From positions 1-6,840 of the forward strand of contig JACPVD010000282.1 of assembly GCA_016191895.1 (NCBI GenBank): a stretch of DNA of 6,840 bases, in the 5' to 3' direction. The position numbers and the translations under genes were made by a program. Origin of the DNA: Chloroflexota bacterium. GTDB lineage: Bacteria; Chloroflexota; Anaerolineae; Anaerolineales; Villigracilaceae. Position 1 is the stretch's first letter, and every line of letters begins with the position of its first letter. Positions 5,775-6,840 of this stretch are shown one piece after another. The notes under the pieces are model-generated. The model was not told where the DNA came from and did no database searches. It worked only from the letters and a program-made list of their open reading frames with translations.

Positions 5775-6290
5775 TTACTGCAACGATTTCCCGCAGGATG
5801 GGCAGAATTTATCCGAGACCAGAACCGGCTTGCCGCATTTCGGGCAGAACCCCGCGGATTTTCCGCTGTGCTGCTTGCGGCGGGCGGCGATCATGGCTTC
5901 GATGTCGTCGTCTGCGTCCGCAACGGCGGCGCGTTTCGAGGCCGAGTCGGCGCGGACGGCAGCGGTGGCTTTTTCGATTCGCGCTTCGGCGTTGATCGAA
6001 GAAGACATGGCCGGGGCGAGTTCATCAAGTTTGCGCAGGATGTTCGCGCCTTTTTGCAAAAGCGTCGCGCGTTGATCGGGATATTCGCCTTCGGGAATTT
6101 TGCCCAGTTTGAAATCGAAATCGAGTTCCTGCAACGAGTCGATCACGCGGTCGCGTTCCGCTTTGAGCGCCGAGACTTCGTTCGATTCGGCCTTGCGCAG
6201 GCGGCGTCCGCGGGTTGTAAACGGCGCATATAAATACATGCCGACGATCACGATCACAGCGAAGACAAGAAAGAGTGAGCCGAGTTCCAT
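5775..6290 (-). CDS. Membrane protein with CcmI-like coil and C-terminal zinc ribbon
   Basis: Protein of 171 aa with unknown function. An N-terminal helix (about 4-22) is followed by basic residues (RGRRLRK), so the rest is probably cytoplasmic. Residues 38-92 form a charged helical segment, ALKAERDRVIDSLQELDFDF then KLGKIPEGEY, which resembles the start of CcmI/CycH proteins and related small coils. A variable Ala-rich helix follows, then a zinc ribbon with four cysteines, CPKC (149-152) and CPSC (163-166), likely binding one zinc. Length is much shorter than full CcmI and the TPR part is absent. The ATG at 6290 is chosen: AGGGAA at 6297-6302 overlaps the upstream stop, and the hydrophobic helix begins there; the frame itself opens at 6335, inside the thioredoxin gene. 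The 10-bp gap to the thioredoxin gene indicates cotranscription and translational coupling. A role in cytochrome maturation is inferred from context only. Confidence 0.85.
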   Translation of the reverse strand: MELGSLFLVFAVIVIVGMYLYAPFTTRGRRLRKAESNEVSALKAERDRVIDSLQELDFDFKLGKIPEGEYPDQRATLLQKGANILRKLDELAPAMSSSINAEARIEKATAAVRADSASKRAAVADADDDIEAMIAARRKQHSGKSAGFCPKCGKPVLVSDKFCPSCGKSLQ

Positions 6291-6300
6291 GAAGAATTCC

Positions 6301-6837
6301 CTATTCGATGCTTTGAATGATGGATTTGATCTCATCCACTGACACGAAGGGGCCGATCTTTACATGGCGCAAAACACCCTCGCGGTCGATGAAATATGTT
6401 TCGGGCACACCCATCTGGCGATTCAAAATGCTGGAGATGTTCGATTTCAGATCGGGCGCATTGGGAAAGGTGATATTGAATTTTTTCAGGTATTCGAACG
6501 CGCCGGCGGGCGTATCCACATAATCCACGCCGATGAAGATTACGTCGCCGCCGTCCCTGTAAAACTGCCAGGCATCTTCGAGTTCGGGCGCTTCCTGTTC
6601 GCAGGGCTTGCACCACGAAGCCCAAATGTTGATCACCACGATCTTGCCCTGCAAGTCGGAAAGTTTCATTTTCGCGATGTCGCCGTATTCATAGCCTTCG
6701 TAATAGACCAGTTCGAAATCCGGCACCGGCTGTCCAATTTCAGCCATCGGGTTGCGCGCGCGTTTTAATCCAAACCCTACCAGCACCAACAGGCCGGCAA
6801 GAATCGCCCAAATCACACTTTGCGCCCACATCGGCAC
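6301..6837 (-). CDS. Membrane-anchored thioredoxin of the CcmG/ResA/TlpA type (5' end uncertain)
   Basis: Thiol-disulfide oxidoreductase that likely reduces the CXXC cysteines of apocytochromes before heme ligation, on the outer side of the membrane. Counting from the GTG at 6837, an N-terminal helix spans about 5-23, a linker follows, and the thioredoxin fold holds INIWASWCKPCEQEAP with catalytic Cys76 and Cys79, and the cis-proline loop GVPETYFIDREG (Pro145). The inserted IGVDYVD strand region is typical of TlpA-like proteins. Length of about 178 aa fits CcmG and ResA. The start may be this GTG, the ATG at 6831, or a codon beyond the right edge, because no upstream stop is visible. It overlaps nothing and is followed after 10 bp by the zinc-ribbon gene. 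CcmG and ResA cannot be separated from sequence alone; the ccm genes downstream favour CcmG. Confidence 0.9.
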   Translation of the reverse strand: MPMWAQSVIWAILAGLLVLVGFGLKRARNPMAEIGQPVPDFELVYYEGYEYGDIAKMKLSDLQGKIVVINIWASWCKPCEQEAPELEDAWQFYRDGGDVIFIGVDYVDTPAGAFEYLKKFNITFPNAPDLKSNISSILNRQMGVPETYFIDREGVLRHVKIGPFVSVDEIKSIIQSIE

Positions 6838-6840
6838 GCC

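Overview
The window is a run of minus-strand genes from what looks like a Chloroflexota bacterium, most likely an Anaerolineae relative. That placement is an inference. It rests on a System I cytochrome c maturation (Ccm) cluster with CcmA, CcmB and CcmC of the Thermus/Chloroflexi-like type, a lipoprotein cytochrome facing outward, moderate GC, and gene gaps filled with degenerate word-like inverted repeats. No 16S or other taxonomic marker is present. I see no coding gene on the plus strand.

In transcription order (right to left) the genes are: a membrane-anchored thioredoxin of the CcmG/TlpA/ResA type (6301-6837, possibly cut by the window edge); a small membrane protein with a CcmI-like coiled segment and a C-terminal zinc ribbon (5775-6290); a large lipoprotein cytochrome c with a beta-rich region, a C-terminal membrane helix and a short SHOCT-like tail (3863-5710); ccmA (3109-3807); ccmB (2315-3001); ccmC (1556-2260); a ccmD-like gene (1231-1401); a short-chain dehydrogenase/reductase (386-1159); and the first 57 codons of cysS (1-173).

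The genes from the thioredoxin to ccmD fit one job. CcmA and CcmB form the ABC transporter part, CcmC with CcmD handles heme for delivery to CcmE, and the thioredoxin keeps apocytochrome CXXC cysteines reduced. The embedded lipoprotein cytochrome is probably a client of the system. CcmE, CcmF and CcmH are not in the window and would be expected to the right of 6840. The SDR and cysS look like unrelated housekeeping neighbours.

The most unusual points are these. The SDR has a complete NAD(P)-binding N terminus but no ATG, GTG or TTG in front of it, and its Shine-Dalgarno points at an AUA codon. The second cytochrome domain of the lipoprotein keeps a CXXC but has lost the heme-ligand histidine. 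A zinc ribbon is joined to a CcmI-like segment. Almost every gene junction holds its own inverted or tandem repeat, including perfect 16-bp and 12-bp hairpins just upstream of start codons. No stretch longer than 300 bases lacks a gene. I found no CRISPR array, tRNA, rRNA, transposase or clear promoter.
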